A stretch of DNA of 64,000 nt, taken from contig OZ029927.1 in the NCBI GenBank assembly GCA_964023275.1, positions 8,201,062 to 8,265,061 of the forward strand, in the 5' to 3' direction. The stretch is from Norana najaformis (lineage: Eukaryota; Annelida; Clitellata; Crassiclitellata; Hormogastridae). The notes beneath the pieces were generated by a model, which was not told the DNA's origin, searched no databases, and saw only the letters and a program-made list of their open reading frames with translations. The translations under genes were made by a program, and so were the position numbers. This document shows positions 1-10,847 of this stretch, piece after piece. Position 1 is the first letter of the stretch. Each line of letters opens with the position of its first letter.

Positions 1-317
1 ATCGTGTCGGGAAAAATAAAATTAGAACTTAAACTAAAATGATCAGATTTGAGCTAAATAAAAACTAGAATACAAAAGATTTCCTCAACTATAATAGCAC
101 TGGTATATACTAATATATTATATATTTTTTAATTCTTGTTTTTAGAAAGAAATAATACAGACTTTAAAATAATACAGACATTTTAACAAGAACTTTAAAT
201 ACTAAATTAATTCTCTGAACTGTTTTCAACGTTGTTGCCATATGATGACAATAAACGAAGTTACGTACATACATACATTCTACAGATTATAAAGGATCTG
301 TTACGAATTCTGGCATC
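1..317. other. AT-rich intergenic stretch
   Basis: No coding frame, RNA gene or clear repeat is visible. The only texture is a short TACA-type run near 270-285. Confidence 0.6.
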
Positions 318-500
318 TGTTGTATTAGTCCTATGTCGACATCGGTAAATGCGTACGCCCGAGAGCCTCTGTGCGTGAGGATCTCGGGTTCGCTTCCCGA
401 TCGTGGCTTATTTCAGAGATTTAAAACTCTGGCTAGTACGGCCCGTTCACGGGAACATTAAATGGCGTGGCGCCCATTCAAACGGGCAGCGGTGGTAAAT
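318..500 (+). repeat. SINE-A copy (tRNA-derived SINE)
   Basis: The 5' part has an A-box-like stretch around 340 and a strong B-box (GGGTTCGCTTCCC) near 387. A body follows (CGGCCCGTTCACGGG, then GGCGTGGCGCCCATTCAAACGGG) that recurs at 14.9, 27.9, 43.0, 60.8 and 61.9 kb. Pol III boxes followed by a shared unrelated body is the usual SINE structure. Confidence 0.75.
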
Positions 501-501
501 C

Positions 502-700
502 GTAATCTTGAGATTTCTACAGCGCCAAACGAAAGCTAATGTCGTGGGAACCAGCTTATTTAGGCGTGCAGTCAAGAAGAAAGCGATAGAGGAGAAAGTT
601 TCGGTTCCACTGGTCAAGATCCAAGAGGCAGGCAGGCGGCTACGGTGGGTGGTTTCAGGAATTGTGGATCGAAAGATAGATAAGAAGAGGAACACCGCCC
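502..700 (-). mobile_element. LINE-P 3' end fragment
   Basis: Reverse complement of the same 3' untranslated end as the copies at 0.76-1.06, 17.95-18.27, 27.4-27.7, 43.2-43.5 and 47.0-47.3 kb. The signature on its own strand is TTTCGTTTGGCGCTGTAGAAATCT followed by short ATTACG-like tail units. It forms an inverted pair with the next feature. Confidence 0.7.
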
Positions 701-734
701 CATCGTAGTTTAGTAGTTTGCCACAGTCATGCCG

Positions 735-1062
735 GGTTCGCGTTGCTGTCTATCGGGTGTCTGGTCAATCATACGAACTCACCAACACTTCACCTCTTTC
801 AGTTTCTGCGCAGGTCTTTCACTCAAGACTGAAAACACTTCTTTTCCAGAAATCTTATCCTGATTCTTCCTTTTCCTCTTATCTCTCTTCTCGCTTCAAT
901 TTCAAACAGCATCCACCTTAGCCGTCCGACTGTCTGAGTGCCTGACTCCTGGATCTTGACCCTTTTGCCTATCGATTTTGTTTTGACTGAGCGCCTGTGA
1001 ATAAGCTGGTTCCCGCGACTTAGCTTTCGTTGAGCGCTGTAGAAATCTCGAGATTACGATTG
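735..1062 (+). mobile_element. LINE-P 3' end (RT C-terminus plus 3' UTR)
   Basis: The frame reads the typical end of an invertebrate non-LTR reverse transcriptase, FHSRLKTLLFQKSYPDS, near 815-870. A conserved 3' UTR follows (TGCCTATCGATTTTGTTTTGACTGAG) and ends in GCGCTGTAGAAATCTCGAGATTACGATT. About ten copies lie in this window, all 5'-truncated, as expected from target-primed reverse transcription. Confidence 0.75.
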
Positions 1063-1189
1063 GCTGGACCTTAACATGATCACTCTACATAGGAGTGTTT
1101 GTAATTATTCCCCAAGCAAAGGGAAAAACTCGGTTTCGGGGTTACCTACCACCCACCAGGACCATCACTTGAACCTTTTAATATTGAAT

Positions 1190-1465
1190 TTGAACAGCTA
1201 TTACCTTTATTGAATACTGGAAAAATACTTAGTTTACTAGGTGATTATAATATTAAACAGCTATTATCTTTATTGAAGACTGGAAAAATACTTCGTTTAC
1301 TAGGTGATTATAATATTGACCAGGGACAGAAGAAAATGCCCTTACCAACAATTTTGAATGTCCTTACATCCTTCCATTTCCTCCTTCCACACTTCGCCTT
1401 GCAAGAAATGTGGGTAATTCTTTAATTACCGCCTCTTTAATTGATAGTATGTTTACTAATACCCA
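1190..1465 (+). pseudogene. LINE endonuclease (APE-type) remnant
   Basis: The frame reads LLGDYNID, then a stretch resembling the endonuclease pattern with LIDSMFTN near 1440-1460. GDFNID and LIDxIFTN are conserved motifs of the apurinic-type endonuclease in non-LTR elements. A 62-bp segment including LLGDYNI is duplicated in tandem (about 1194-1255 and 1256-1317) and a stop splits the end, so it is dead. Confidence 0.65.
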
Positions 1466-1474
1466 AGCAATAGT

Positions 1475-1566
1475 TATATAGTTGAAATGGCCTTCCTTTA
1501 AGCCTGCATGTCTCTGGCCATATAGTTGAAATGGCCTTCCTCTGAATCTGTATGTCTCTCTGGCCA
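1475..1566. repeat. Two tandem copies of a ~45-bp unit
   Basis: The segment TATAGTTGAAATGGCCTTCC..CTGCATGTCTCTGGCCA occurs twice in direct succession with few differences. No coding meaning is seen. Confidence 0.8.
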
Positions 1567-1607
1567 GGAGCACTACATAGATATCCTCTCATAACTGTTG
1601 TTCTTTT

Positions 1608-2224
1608 TCATTGTATCTGGGCTAGGAGTGCTTCTGAGTTGTTATCCTGAAGCAGTGCTATATAAATGCTCTGAAAGAATGAATGAAAGATAGGTAGGTA
1701 GATAGCTGCAGCTAGGAGGCATATCCAACCTGTCCTGAAAGTCCTGAAGTAACTTTTGTTGGTAGATAATAATTGGTAGGCAGGCAGGTACGTACATATG
1801 TTGGACAGGTTGGTAAGTAAGTAAGGAAGTAAGTAGGTAGGGTAGGTGTTTAGGTTGTAGACATGTGGCATGGATACTTAAGCTAGTGAATCTAATCTAA
1901 TGACTTCTATATCACCGTGGTCATAATGCCCAAGGCATCAGTCAATGGTCACTTCAAGTGAAAACAAATTAGTAAAAGAGAGCGAGTACATTAATCAATA
2001 AATCAGTCAGTAGAGATAATAAGTATGAATACTAAGTAGGTAAGTAAGTTCGGGTGGTCACATCTGATTTAGTTTTATGTGGTCAGATATTTCACCGCTT
2101 CAGAGAAGTTTGACAGCGGATTCAGATTTGTTGGCTTTGCAGCTATAATTGAATAAGTAAGTGATAAAATATTTCTGCAGCCATTTCATTTGACCTTGTC
2201 ATCGTGGGACTTATTGCTGCACTT
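1608..2224. repeat. Intergenic DNA with GTAG/GTAAG-rich runs and a CR1-A 3' end
   Basis: Around 1690-1860 there are runs of GTAG, GCAG and TAAG units. At about 1885-1990, on the minus strand, lies a CR1-A 3' UTR whose AATCTAATCT tail is followed by CATAATGCCCAAGGCATCAG. No gene is seen. Confidence 0.6.
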
Positions 2225-2275
2225 TGTCCGTCTGCCTGTCTGTCTGTCTGTCTGACTCACTCACTCACATAACAT
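2225..2275. repeat. TGTC/ACTC microsatellite
   Basis: A TGTC run passes into ACTC units. Confidence 0.85.
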
Positions 2276-2829
2276 ATATGCCGACATATAACGAAGAGGG
2301 TGCGGGGGCGAGCCGCATCTCCGCCCTTAATAAATCCGCCACTGCACATATTTTGTCTTTATTTAAAATTTCATTAAATTTCATCCTATTTATTCATTCA
2401 AATTATAAATACAGTCTTTTTCCAAACATATAGAACAATTGTATGAAAACAGGTAGTGGCCAGTTAAGACAAACGAAATTGAGACTTGTGCCTGAGCTTA
2501 GAGTCTAGGACTGGTCCTGATCCTCAAGTCCGATTTCAAGTCCGTCTGCTTTCACAATTCCCAATCACGTTTTGGTAGGTTCACGATGGCTGGTGTAACA
2601 CGTATCGCTCTCTTACAGATTACTCAAACGAACCATATCGCATAGCATCGGGTCATGAATGCACCAGCTTAGGCTTACTGATGACCTCCGCGCCTCCCAA
2701 CCTCGTTTTCCAAATTTCACCCTCGCCGCGCCTCCCGGATGCCTTCAGGGCCCGACCGTGCCTGTTGAACGTCAGTCTGGTCACATCATTGCTATTCATC
2801 CGCAACTGATTTAGTAGTAGTTCCTCAGT

Positions 2830-2935
2830 TTAACGACATCTTATGGCATCAAAGGCCGTTGACGTCGCCCTCCTCCTTTATCCAGGCTTGGGACTGGCAC
2901 TACCCCTAAACAAGGCAGTGGCGGAGTTCGCAAAT
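2830..2935 (+). repeat. R105 interspersed repeat, copy 1
   Basis: A segment of about 100 bp starts GTTTAACGACATCTTATGGC and ends GGCAGTGGCGGAG. It recurs almost intact at 49.2 kb, and its first ~50 bp recur at 24.43 kb inside another repeat. The class is unknown; no terminal repeats or pol III boxes are obvious. Confidence 0.7.
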
Positions 2936-3084
2936 GATTTCATTAGGGCCGATTCGTTTTATAGGCCGACAGTCGATGTTGCGTTGCACCGTCTAGCGAA
3001 TGTCAATGCAATCGGTGTGGACTATCCATAGCGCCACGTACCGAATACTTGTGTTGTAATCTTTTAATCACAAGCATTGGTATT

Positions 3085-3270
3085 GTATATCATCTTCAGG
3101 ATTGGTCATCTTAAAATGTAAATGTATCGGTTTTATATAGGGACTGAATGGCCTCGACTCTGCTCAAAGCCTTGGTCTTCTTGTGTTCTGTTCTTAAGGA
3201 TCGGTCTTAAACAAAAGGATTGGTCATGTACTCTGGTCTCAAGGGTTGGTGGATTGGTCCAATTCTCCAG
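3085..3270 (-). repeat. Degenerate minisatellite, same family as 38.1 kb but inverted
   Basis: Repeated words such as GGATTGGTC, GGTCTTAAACAAAAGG and AAGGATCGGTC occur here. The reverse complement matches the GACCAATCCTTTTGTTTAAG units at 38.1-38.4 kb. Confidence 0.65.
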
Positions 3271-3359
3271 TTATCGTAATTGTAATCGCGAGATTTCTCC
3301 AGTTATCCACCATCCATCTACCGACTACGATCATCTGAGTAATCAACTACAGGTCTGCA

Positions 3360-3600
3360 GAACTTAAACAGAATACGGAGAACGCTTCTTCGCGGTTGCC
3401 GGACCTGTGGCTTGGAACAGTCTTCCCGAGTATCTCAAGTCTTCATCACTGGAGACCTTTCAATCACGGCTAAAACATTCCTTTTCAGCATATCCATCGA
3501 CTGCTGAATGCACTAGGGAATGCACAGAGCTCTTTTTCAACCTCGGCTGTGTTACGGCGCTATATAAACTGTCTTATTATTATTATTATTATTATGTAAT
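3360..3600 (+). mobile_element. Non-LTR retrotransposon 3' end with (TTA)n tail
   Basis: The frame reads WNSLPEYLKSSSLETFQSRL near 3410-3475, the usual end of CR1/L2-type reverse transcriptases. A 3' UTR follows, ending GGCGCTATATAAACTG and a TTATTA microsatellite. It is 5'-truncated. Confidence 0.75.
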
Positions 3601-3609
3601 ATTATCCAA

Positions 3610-5584
3610 GTGTGACTATAATTTTTATTGAAAAGAATGATTTCATGTTTTCTCATAAAGTATAATAATGCTAAAATTTTCTTTAATTAAAGCTGGGAAA
3701 TTTATCATCAAGACATTCTCACAAAGTCACAAGCAAACGCACAGCAACTGTAAACAATATGATGAATTGTAGTACATGCAAACATATGTACATAAATCAT
3801 ACATACATACTGTGAGCATTATATTTTGTAGCCGAGATGTATGATGGAGTAAGGAGATGTGGAAGTGTGTGCGGCTTGGAGTTCAGTCATTGATTGGCTG
3901 ATAGAGGGTTTTGGGTTTGTGTATATGCATATACATTGTATATACGTTGGTATATGGATTTAAGTCAGTCTATAATAGCTCGTCGTCCAGGTAGATGGTA
4001 CATGTGTAAGTGACACTGTTAGTTCAAGAGGAGAATTTAATACAATGAATCGGCATTTGTCTTTGATGTAGAGATAGGCCTCACTGATTAGTGTGAAAGA
4101 TTATAACTAGATTAAGGACAGTGACGTTGATTTAAGAGACAGGGTGTGACACATACATACATATAAAAAACATTTACATCTAATCCAATCTAATCTAATG
4201 AATTCTATAGTGCCATTATCATAACGTATAAAGCATCAATTGATAATCTGCTTCAATTAAACTCAGAGTAGTCCTTTAAAGTAGCCTGGGCAAATTGCAG
4301 AATTTATGGCTGCCATAAATTATAACTTGTAGGGGTTGTCTATAAAGCACGTCCGTAAAATGGGGAGGAGTCACTCAAATACAGACAGTGACAATAACCT
4401 GCCAACAAAAGTTTGGGACTGGTTTGGCTGCATTACTATCAGCCGGTATCAGATGATTAACGTCTAGAAGCGGTTTGACCACATTAGTATCTGCAGATAT
4501 CAGACACCATACATCGGCAATCTTAAATTTGAAATTTTGAATTTGAAGCATGTTAGCAAAGGGACTTACCAAGATATTCTTCCAGCATATTTTCAGAACC
4601 TCCAAAAAGCGCTTCTTGCTGGCCAGTTATTAGATAAGAATACCAAGTTCGTCTGTATAGATTAATTAGCTTAATTACGAAACAGACAGGATAAAGCATT
4701 GACACAAAAGCTCTGAATATCTTCAGATCATTAAGACTTTGTAACAAACAGATAGGAATTGATCAGCATCTACTGAAGCAGACTGTATACCGCAAGTTTG
4801 TTCATCAAAGCGAGACGTGGGTTAAAGCATTCTAGTGGAATTTGTACAGTTGTTCAATGAAGTCTGTAGCAAAACAGAACAAAAAGATGAAAGGAAAATA
4901 TTTTTATGCGAAAATAAGAATTAAAAATAATCTTAACAGATGTTACCACGATTAACAAGATTATTTCTGCTTATTTCAAATTGGAGACAGAAACTAAATT
5001 CAGTGAATGTTTAATCATAGTAATTCCAACTAACAGGATTATATAATTATGTCAATATGAAAAGAATTCCTTGGTTGTTGACCATACTAATCGTGATGTC
5101 TGCAAATGCAGGACAAACCTTAAGACCAAAATACAACTGGCTTTTTTGTGCTCAAAGTCTGGAAGAAAAATTCCAGTGAAATTCCCCAACTCATTTTGCC
5201 ACACTGACTAACCCCATGTTAAGGTTGCCCTTTGAGACTTTGGAATAATTTTGTCACAATAATTCGCACTTTCTTCTGGGTAGTACCGACTGCAACAAAA
5301 ATGTTCTTACAAAAATATTTCAAAACTGAGAATTTTGATTAGAACCAATGTGATTTTGCATTGACTAATATGACTTGGTTTCGTTTAGCCAATTAATTTA
5401 GAAATACAGAGTTTCTGCTTAGGAATGGAATGACTTACATAGCAGAGGAAAGTGTGGGTGATGTGCATCTTGAAGCTCCCTCCACCTCAAAACCAAAGCC
5501 TTCAGAGAAACAAAACAACCATTTAAATATTCAGCTTCTTCCCATTATTCAATGTCATGTGGTTCTAAAAACACAGACCAGAGA
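3610..5584. other. Intergenic, no gene recognised
   Basis: AT-rich DNA with TACATACA runs near 3780-3810 and one CR1-A 3' tail on the minus strand at about 4182-4290 (AATCTAATCTAATG, then ATCATAACG). No reading frame has the composition or motifs of a known family. Confidence 0.55.
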
Positions 5585-5940
5585 CAACTTTCTAAAATAA
5601 TCCACAATAACTGACTGACTGACTGACTGACAAGGACATTGTTGGGTTCTCATGCACTCTCAGTGCTTGTCTGAAACTTTGGAATTCACTTCCCATTCTC
5701 TCTGTGTTCTGTCAGTTCATTTTATGTCATTCAGGTCTGAACTTCAGACTCATCTGTTTCAACTTGTTTACCCCACCATAGCCCAACTTCCGGTTTCCCT
5801 GACATAACAGACTTGAAGTGGATTTCTTCGATGGATTATGATTTCTCACTACAGTTTCACTTGCATCACCATTGAATGATGCTTTATGCATTATGATAAC
5901 TGCCCTATAGAAGTCACTAGATGAGAACAGATTAAATCTT
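5585..5940 (+). mobile_element. CR1-A 3' end, plus orientation
   Basis: It starts with GACT microsatellite units (5608-5628). The coding remnant resembles FRSELQTHLFQLVYPT near 5727-5775, the C-terminal end of a non-LTR reverse transcriptase. The 3' UTR ends TTATGCATTATGATAACTG..CTATAGAAGTCACTAGATG. That is the reverse complement of the short AATCTAATCT-headed copies elsewhere, and so identifies them as 3' ends of this family. Confidence 0.65.
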
Positions 5941-7050
5941 CCCAAACAAAACAGTTTTCCTGACTTACTTGTCAGCTACTCCAGAACATATCTGTGGCAT
6001 TCTCTGACATCACGGCAGCTTTCAACACGAGATGCCAAGACGTGTTGCTGTCATCGTTAATGAGAGGTGGTGTTCTGAGTACCACTGTCAAAGCAACCAT
6101 TGACGCCAGAACAGCAAAAACCACGGCCACCGTTGACAGAACATAAACAAGCCTCGCGTCTAAACGGATCCCTATAAATAATGCCACATTTATCTCTGAA
6201 TTTATTCACGCTCTTCCTAAATGTCAGCAGTAACCCAAATTACGTAATCAGATGCTTTGTAACCAATGTACCCTCATCATAACTTTAAATTTGTAGTTTA
6301 AAACTAGGCACAACGTTAAAGAGATCCGAAGGAGATCATCAGAGTTTGGCCCAATGGCTTTAACCTTTACTAGCTGTATTATCGCTCAACAAATCACGAC
6401 GTTTCGGTCATAATCTAGCAAAGACAACGATCCAATCCACCTCAAAACAACTCCCAACAACTGCAAATTACTATTTGGGGTTGCTGAAGGAACACACGGA
6501 GGGAGGGAGGAAGGATTCTATAGGGGAGGATTTTAATATAGAATGGATCCTTCACGCAGGCAAGATGTAACACGCACCTCTTTTAGAAAAAACACGATTT
6601 TGGTGTAAAAATTAAATGCGAAAAATTCACCATAAGAACAAAAATCTGTCATTCTCACTTTTTAACACCGAATGGCGAACTCTGACATCCTCCATCTCCA
6701 AACAAAAAGACAGCTGAAACCAAAGATTTTAAATCTTTGGCCGAAACTATCGACGCTTCATGCGATCAGCTGAAACTCTGGCTGCGTTTTCTGAGCTCTT
6801 CTGTATTCAGAAGAACAAAAAATTAGCAACAAGCAATTGCTTGTAAGTCCACTTCGCCAAGGCACCATTTGACGGGCAGTGTCCTATAATATTATCGGAC
6901 TATCTTCTCCTTAGAATAACTTTTTCCTGCCTGAAGTACCTGAATGGAAATTTATTGAAGAAAATTAGCGCTTCTCTGCTAAAACAATATAGAAATCACT
7001 CTTTACACAACATAATTTAGCTTATTTCATTAGATGCTGAAATAACTAAG
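5941..7050. other. Intergenic, no other gene seen
   Basis: Apart from the putative exon near 6.0-6.16 kb, nothing is recognisable. A purine-rich GGAGGGAGGGAGG run lies near 6498. Confidence 0.5.
5972..6162 (-). CDS. Possible exon with one transmembrane helix, unassigned
   Basis: On the minus strand an acceptor-like TTTATAG at about 6165-6171 precedes an open stretch with a hydrophobic helix of roughly 25 residues (LVYVLSTVAVVFAVLASMVA). A polar part with N-glycosylation-type sites (NTS, NAT) follows. The frame ends in TGA three codons before a strong GTAAGT-type donor, so the reading frame across the exon is not settled. I recognise no family and found no neighbouring exon. It could be chance. 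Confidence 0.25.
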
Positions 7051-7520
7051 TTCCTGCCAACATGCCCATAAACATTTGATGGGACTCGCATGGGCCTTAT
7101 ACGGGTTCCATACGGGAATGTATGAGAACACTATAGAGCCTCACAATGGCGCTGCAACATGACTCATAGTTGTAAGAAGGTAAGCGCGTAGAAGATAAAC
7201 CGCGGAGTTTTTTGGTTCATCTGCTTTCAAATGACGTTTTCCCTTCATTAGTGCTGTCAGTCCATGAATGTCATTTGATCTTCAGTTCATGAATGTCATT
7301 TGATCAGTTTTTTTTATATATAAATGACTGGTTATTAAATACTTTTTCCGTGTACTGTAATTAACTCTAGTACAGTAACCATGTACAGCTGATCTGCCCT
7401 GTCTTTTGAGAACACGAAACACCGAAAAATAATTGAAACATATGCTCTATTCGTGCCAGCATGTCCATTTTTCCATATGGATTCCAGAGCCCATCAAATA
7501 TTTGTCATAGGGGACTCGGC
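7050..7520. mobile_element. Possible MITE with imperfect inverted ends
   Basis: The left end (about 7056-7120) and right end (about 7440-7520) read as imperfect inverted copies around AACATTTGATGGG / CCCATCAAATATTTG and ATGGACATGCTGGCA. No coding frame lies between. A 26-bp direct duplication (CATGAATGTCATTTGATC) lies inside at 7254-7305. Suggestive only. Confidence 0.35.
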
Positions 7521-7769
7521 CAAACACAATCCAATACTAAAATACTTGTACATTTAAGGCTGATATATAAATACTTAGATAATTAACTTAGTTACTCTTT
7601 AATTGCACCTGGCAAGCGCACATGCTTTACAATTTATAGAACATAAAATATTTAAAACAGATTTTATGTATAACACGAGCAAATACAATTGACTGAAATG
7701 TGCAAATAAATAAAAAGGAAGAAAAACTGCAAGATAAATCAATCACAAAACTACTTTTGAACAGTTAAG

Positions 7770-8360
7770 ATCTAACAATATGTATTAAACGTGAGATGGC
7801 GTTTGCAAAGAGTACTTTCAGTTAATTTTCCTTTTGAACAGTTAATTTTTCTTTCAAACAGTTATAGTGTTTGCAAAGAGTAATTTTGAACAATTAATTT
7901 TTTTCGAAAAGTTATACTCTGCAAAGTGCTTTCGTACATTCTAGATTTAACAATAGGTAACGTTAAAAGGTGTTAGCAAAGTGTACTTTCTAACAGTTAA
8001 TTTTCCTTTTGAACAGTTAATTTTCCTTTTGAATAATTTTTTTCAAACAGTTATAGTCTTTGTCAAGAGTAATTTTGATCAATTCACTTTCCTGTTGAAC
8101 AGTTATACTCTTTGCAAAGAGTGCTTTCTAACAGTTAATTTTCTTTTGAACAGTTAATTTTTCTTTTGAACAGTTATACTCTTTCCAGAGTACTTTTGAA
8201 CAGTTTAGATTTAACAATAGGTTACAAGAAACAGTTTTAGCAAAGAGTACTTTCAAACGGTTAATTTTTTTTGAACAGTTATGGTCTTCGCATAGTGTTT
8301 TCGAAGTTTAGATTTAACAACAGGTAACGTGAAACGGTGTAAGCAAAGAGTACTTGACAT
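7770..8360. repeat. Degenerate tandem array (GAACAGTTA / GCAAAGAGT units)
   Basis: Short units GAACAGTTAATTTTCCTTTT and CAAAGAGTACTTTC alternate many times. A longer unit starting GATTTAACAATAGGTAACGTGAAA recurs near 7775, 7944, 8207 and 8309, giving a higher-order array. It lies downstream of the 3' end of the zinc-finger locus. Confidence 0.75.
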
Positions 8361-9000
8361 CACAAAGATGTGGCAAGAGCTGATGAAACCAGTTTTTATG
8401 CAGTAACTCACTTAACAAGAACCAGATGCAAGAATGGCAGACTGCAATGTCATCTTTCAGTGCAACATCTCTTCACAAACTTGGCACTTACAAAATCTGC
8501 ATAGAAATACAGGGAACTGATTTCTCACACAACATTACCTAATTTTATCCATTTATTGTTCATCAAAGTTAAATCTTTAACCAATTCGTAGCATTACTAA
8601 ATGTTACGATTTGATTTTTCAGCATTATTAAATATATCCAACATGTTATTTATATTATTCAAATGTTATTAATAAGTTGTTTAAATTTATTTATTTCAAA
8701 TTAGTATCGAAAACAGCCACTTTTCTGTTGATGTGCTGTGAAATCCAATCAACACAAAAAATGGTTTTTGGATTACTGTTCAAGTGTACAATCTTAAAAG
8801 CAGATTCAGAAAGCTGGAAATACTATAAACCCAGAATGCCATCAGAAATCTGATGTCTGGTAGTAAAGCACACTCACAGTGTCTATAGCCAGACAATACG
8901 GTGGCCTTTTAAAAATTTAAACAAAACTTGCTGGTAGTTGGTGATAATCATTGTGAACTGATACCAGACAGTTTATGTACATATTAGAATTAAAAGCATA
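8361..9000. other. 3' flank of the zinc-finger locus
   Basis: AT-rich DNA without a coding frame. It would contain the 3' UTR of the minus-strand zinc-finger locus, but no polyadenylation site was assigned. Confidence 0.4.
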
Positions 9001-9016
9001 AAATCAGTAATGAAGA

Positions 9017-9320
9017 CTAGTGTTGGTCAGATTGAGCTTGTTGTGCAGTATGAAGAAACTTTGAGTGGCTCTCCTTGTGTTTCGCAAGACCCCATCTGTA
9101 TCTGAATGACTTCTCACAAAGATCGCATCTGTTTGGCTTGTTTCCATTTCCAGAGTGGACTGCGTTGAGTCTCTGCAGACCGTTTCTGTATTTAAACAAT
9201 TTGCCATAGAGTTTGCAGCCGAACGGCTTTTCTCCACTGTGCACCAGTTCATGTTTCCTAAGCGTCCAGGCTCTTGTAAATCATCGCTGAAAAACTGGCA
9301 TCTGTAAGGCGTTTATTTAT
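9017..9320 (-). pseudogene. Zinc-finger remnant, last two or three fingers
   Basis: The minus strand reads HSGEKPFGCKLYGKLF and CDLCEKSFRYRWGLAKHKESH, a degenerate finger (second Cys replaced by Tyr) followed by an intact C2H2 finger, then a stop. Just upstream, half a finger (YRCQF) and its second half (WTLRKHELVH) are in different frames near 9285, a further frameshift. This is the decayed 3' tail of the locus. Confidence 0.7.
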
Positions 9321-9444
9321 TGATTTTACTCTGGTCTGTTTGTTCCCCTGTACTGGATAAAGATTTCATAAGCAAATCCAAGTCTTCAGGTGTTTTGCCA
9401 AAGCCATCAGCCAATTTTCCCATGTGCATTTTAATGTGACATCA

Positions 9445-10164
9445 CAGTGGCCTAGGTGCAGAAAAGGATTTTCCGCAAAGCCAGCATTTATGAATCTTTT
9501 GTAGAGCATGAATACTCCGATGTACTTTAAGTTGACACAGTTTAGAAAAAGATTTGCAACATACACAGCAGCTGAATGGTTTTCCTCCTGCATGGATTCG
9601 TAGGAGAAGTTGGAGATGAAGTCTGTCTGCAAATGATTTCTTGCAGAGTTTACATTTATGTAGCAGCTGTTCGCTTAAGTGGGTCATGATGTGATACTTG
9701 AGATCGGACATTTTTGAGAAAGACATGTAGCACACAAGACATTTAGGATGTTTCTCACTCTTGTGCAAGGTCAAGTGCCTTTTAAGAGTGTATTCTCCTC
9801 CAAATGATTTATCACAGACACAACATTTGTGAGGCTTCTCTCCAGTGTGCGTTTTAGTATGACGTTTAACGTGCAAACGACTCAAGAATGTCTTGCCACA
9901 AACTTGGCAAGCATGGGTTCTTTTTCCACTGTGAACCATTAAGTGACTGTTACGAGATTCCCAAGCAGCAAACGATTTCTGGCACACATGGCATTTGTAC
10001 GGTTTTTCTCCCGTATGGCTCCTCTGATGCACTATGAGCAGAGCATTGTTTGCAAATGTCTCTTCACAGAAACTACATTTGTAGCTTCTCCACACGGGTC
10101 CAGAATGAACTGCCAAATGGAGTTTAAGGCTTGACACGGTAGCACTTGACTTTCCACAGAACTT
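9445..10164 (-). pseudogene. C2H2 zinc-finger array, about nine fingers, frame-disrupted
   Basis: Open on the minus strand, with standard C-x2-C-x12-H-x3-H fingers joined by TGEKP-type linkers (e.g. HTGEKPYKCHVCQKSF, GEKPHKCCVCDKSF). One finger has His replaced by Leu. Upstream it meets the preceding finger block in a different frame: near 10165 the first Cys codon of a finger seems to have lost one base. Downstream the frame ends in TGA at 9442-9444 inside an otherwise intact finger (CWLCGKSF, then CHIKMH after the stop). C2H2 arrays normally bind DNA in the nucleus; this one looks inactivated. Confidence 0.8.
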
Positions 10165-10847
10165 AATTTGTATGGTTTTTCTCTCGTGTGAACTCTTACA
10201 TGCATTTTCAGAGATGATGAATGGCAGAACGCCTTGCGACACAGATGACACACGTGGATTTTCTCGCTGGCATGTATTCTCACGTGACTGTGAAGAAGTG
10301 GAGCTTGATAGAATGTTTTATCACACGTCTGACAGTGATACGGCTTCTCTGGAAGGTGAAGTTGTAAGTGAAGCTTGTGCTTATTGTAAGATTCAAAGGC
10401 TTCTGGACAGAACTTACACTTGTATGGTATTTCACCAGCGTGAAGTCTCAGGTGTTCAATCAGTTGGTACGATCGTTTGAATCGTTTGTTGCATTCGTGG
10501 CATTCGAGAGGCCTGTCTTCAGAATGAGCCGTCATGTGTCGCTGAAGATCCGTTGCCTTAACAAAAAGCAGGTCACACATATGGCACTTGTGTGGCTTGT
10601 CTTTTGTGTGAAGTGCCATATGCCACTTGAGAGTTGATGACTGAGCATATGATTTTTCACAGATGCTACATTTGTGAGGCCTTTCTCTGAGGTGATGCCT
10701 CAAGTGAATTTGAAGGTGAACCAAACAAACAAAAGATTTGGGGCATGGATGACACTTGTTAGGTTTCTCTCCAGCATGTGCTTTCATGTGCAATTTTAGA
10801 CGGTATGCTTGTGACAAGGACTTTCCACAAATGGTACACTTGTAAGA
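10165..10847 (-). pseudogene. C2H2 zinc-finger array, eight fingers, follows an in-frame TGA
   Basis: Directly after the TGA at 10848-10850 the same frame continues with SYKCTICGKSLSQAYRLKLH and seven further C2H2 fingers (e.g. KCSICEKSYAQSSTLKWH, CHMCDLLF, CNKRFKRSYQLIEH, CKFCPEAF, CQTCDKTF, CHLCRKAF). Linkers diverge from TGEKP. The frame has no start of its own before the first finger, so this is most simply the continuation of the upstream open frame after a nonsense mutation. The frame is lost near 10165. Confidence 0.8.

Noticed and set aside
6700..6835. Short plus-strand frame around DFKSLAETIDASCDQLKLW
   Set aside because: About 40 codons with no splice context or family; treated as chance.
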